NCBI GenBank assembly: GCA_013397695.1
Contig: VYZI01000405.1
Coordinates: 524,237 to 588,236, forward strand
DNA length: 64,000 nt
Origin: Centropus unirufus
Taxonomy: Eukaryota; Chordata; Aves; Cuculiformes; Centropidae
Direction of reading: 5' to 3'
In this document: piece by piece, positions 61,607 to 64,000 of the stretch
Numbering within the stretch: position 1 is the stretch's first letter
How the letters are laid out: every line of letters starts with the position of its first letter
Program-made: the position numbers and the translations under genes
The notes under the pieces: generated by a model
Databases searched by the model: none
What the model saw: only the letters and a program-made list of their open reading frames with translations
Told to the model about the DNA's origin: nothing

Positions 61607-64000
61607 TCTATTAGGTTGGGAATTATGTTTCCATGCTTTTCATCAGATTTACTATACATTTGCTTAAACCAAAAGACATTCTTAAAAGGTTCTCACTGTG
61701 GAATAGTCTAAAACCATCATACAGGTTAACACTAAGCAACTGTAATTGCACACTCCCTTAACATATACAATGAGATCAGCTACAAAACAGAGAACAACTT
61801 CGGCGAATACATGATTAAGGCAAGCAGAAGTTTACTAAATCTCATTTTAGCACTTTGGATAAAGCAGAGCAATACAGTGCTTTTACCATCAGATTTTTAA
61901 CAGGAAACTGAACTTGTGCCATAAGAACAATGCAAGACAAGCCTCAGCTGTTCTTAGCTATAGAGTGACTATTGGGAGTAATACAGGAAAAACACAGAAA
62001 CAAAACAAAATGCACCTTAAAAAAATAAATCAAATCAAATTAATAGGCAACAGGGACTCAAGACTGAAGTAATAATTGTTCTGCCTAATTTTATCTTTAA
62101 ATGAGTTGTTGCACGAATAAGTAGGAGGGATGTCCCACTAAAAGGCATGTAGTTCTCTCATCATTCGTACATCACATATGACAAATTACCTTCACCGCTG
62201 GAACTGCTACCAGGACCATTTACACAGTTACAATAATGCCTTGGGAATGTGGGACTGGACAGAGGTCTCTAGGAATAGCCACAGGACCAACTTGATATAA
62301 ACAAGCAACCATGACTCCAAACCACTCTTGTGGATAAATAATGGCAAGATTTTTGATAGCTAGGTACTAAACATTAAAAGATTATAGTCGGGAGTGTGCT
62401 CAGAGCCACGAGGTTTTGACCCAGTTAACCTAAGAGTGGTTAGTAAACCCTTGCAGAACGAATAAAATGAGCTGCCCGCAGCACAGCTTACAGGAGACAA
62501 GAATGCCCACTGAAGGCATACTGAGCTTCTGTGATTGAAAAGTTCAAATCTGTTTGTTTTCAATAAGTTTTCCACCCTTGGTCTGGCCAGTAACATTATT
62601 CATAGCATCAGTTAGAACAAAGAAATAGCAATCCAGAGGCAAAGATGAAGCTGTCAATTTTCCATTCAGGCCCCTCAGTATAACACACATTCCTGGGAGT
62701 AACCAAAGGTAGAACAAAATTTCAAAAAAAAAGAAAAGAAAAAAAAAAGAAAGAAGCTAAGCCCCTTCCCCTAGGGAGTTTAACTTAAATAACTCTGCAC
62801 TAGTTTAAAACTCAGCCAGTCTTCTTGGCTGAGAGTTATCTTCTTTAGTTAGACAAGGACTGCAATGGACTCTTTATGTAGAGTCTTTGAGACAAACTTC
62901 CTCCCAAAAATGCTACAGCTAGTGTGTTATCTCCAAGAAACATCCACTTTTCACACCTGGTCTGCCTGAAAACAAAGACTCCTTTCCTTTCAGAGATAAA
63001 TGGTTAACTGCATAAAAAAAATTACTGATTTTTACTTATAGCGCTAGGCTGAAAGAAAACATAAATAACCACTAATTTATTTTGTTGATACAGCTCAGTT
63101 AACACTTCCATCAGGTTCTGCAGAAGCAGGTAGTCCAGCTGTGGGGAAATGCTGAACAAGACCTCCAACTTCGCAAAGGCTGGGTGCTCTCCACCTGTGC
63201 AGCAGCAAGATGCTCAACATTTCAGCTATCCTCAGCCAAAGCAGCCCGTGTGCAGTGATTTCCACAGCCCTCCTCGCTAACCCCTTCCATATCCTTCAGC
63301 AATGCCTGCACACAGAGAGCTGCGCTTCGCAAGGGAACCGCCAGGATGAGAGCCAGCAGGCATCCCACACCCCCGTAGCCTCACCCTCCTAAGCCTCATA
63401 TTTTCCCAGGACTGAAGAGCACTCTGCAGGTAAAACCCTGACCCTGGCTTAAACCACTACAACCTCATTTTCAATTAAAGTTCTTGTTTTAAGTCACATG
63501 AATTCAAGGTTTCATGCAGGTAAATTGTCTCTTCAAGTGGAGTTAAGAAAGCAGTTTTGATGATGAATCCCTAAGTGGCTACTTCAGTCCTGAAATATAT
63601 TTTTACTTCATTTGAAGAAAGTTTTCAAAACTAAGAAAAGCCATCTTATTTTCTCTGATAAAATTACAGCAAAATTCAGGAAAACTGAATATGTAGAAAA
63701 CCTATAAAAATGTTAACAGGATTGCATTGACATCATCAGGCATTGTAAAATATTACATAATCTTCCTTACATTAAGCTCAGACTAGCTGGAGGCTTGCAT
63801 TCTTAAGGGTAAACCCAAATATGCTTGAAAATATCACCAGCAAAGCTTTCAAGACAGAACAAAGAATTGTTCGAATGAGTCATACTATCTTGCTTTACAT
63901 GTTAGCACCATGGCTTCATAACCAGAAAGGCAGGTTTCTACTGGCTAAAGAAAATGACAGCCAGAACTTTCAGGAGAGATCCGATTTAATTGTAATATTT

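Larger units (their letters stand above)
60039..64000 (-). other. EPB41L4A 5' intron (partial)
   Basis: This is the intron upstream of the first visible coding exon, running off the right edge. It holds a perfect CTAATT array at 60381-60480, a poly-A run at about 61182-61202 and a CR1 3' fragment at 61463-61606. A purine-rich A/G stretch lies at 62724-62757. I found no match to the expected N-terminal coding exon (human start MGCFCAVPEEF) and no CpG-rich promoter, so the transcription start is outside the window. Confidence 0.8.

Noticed and set aside
60039..64000. Start exon and promoter of EPB41L4A
   Set aside because: No sequence matching the expected N-terminal exon on the minus strand and no CpG-rich block was seen, so the start must lie outside.

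Overview
This window is vertebrate nuclear DNA, most likely from a bird. It is AT-rich, has long introns with GT-AG splice sites, and carries several CR1 LINE fragments whose 3' ends carry the ATTCTATGA-type tail typical of birds. It also has two solo LTRs of a kind I associate with bird genomes, probably Neoaves. There is no bacterial-style gene organisation. Nearly all open reading frames of 60-130 codons are chance openings inside introns. The only gene I can support is on the minus strand.

That gene is EPB41L4A (band 4.1-like protein 4A, also called NBL4), a FERM-domain protein of the membrane-cytoskeleton interface. I recognise 14 consecutive coding exons between 60038 and 2666. Each has a usable acceptor and donor, and the reading phase is continuous across all 13 internal junctions. 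Together they give 1256 coding bases (418 codons plus 2 bases). They run from about residue 34 (F1 lobe), through the whole F2 and F3 lobes and the FERM-adjacent segment, into the Arg/Ser-rich tail. The exon with the start codon must lie beyond base 64000. The remaining tail exons and the 3' UTR must lie before base 1.

Layout from the 5' side of the gene (right) to the 3' side (left): first visible intron 60039-64000, with a perfect CTAATT hexamer array and a CR1 3' fragment; FERM exons at 59934-60038, 49535-49586, 48397-48475, 44102-44199, 42116-42236, 35989-36076, 33773-33861, 33377-33440 and 23058-23149; FERM-adjacent and tail exons at 22054-22131, 17387-17496, 9074-9155, 4827-4910 and 2666-2779. 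The introns hold two solo LTRs (46255-46859 and 55736-56714), five main CR1 copies (one internally deleted) plus a short CR1-like tail, a MIR-like SINE fossil, a diverged direct repeat on both sides of one exon, and two assembly gaps plus one single N.

I found no RNA gene, CRISPR array, promoter or second protein-coding gene that I could support, and no evidence of a new biological system. The most useful second-look items are a TAGCAG tandem splice acceptor at the exon whose product replaces the human SGRTA motif, the block of phase 2-2 exon units in the tail, and the internally deleted CR1.
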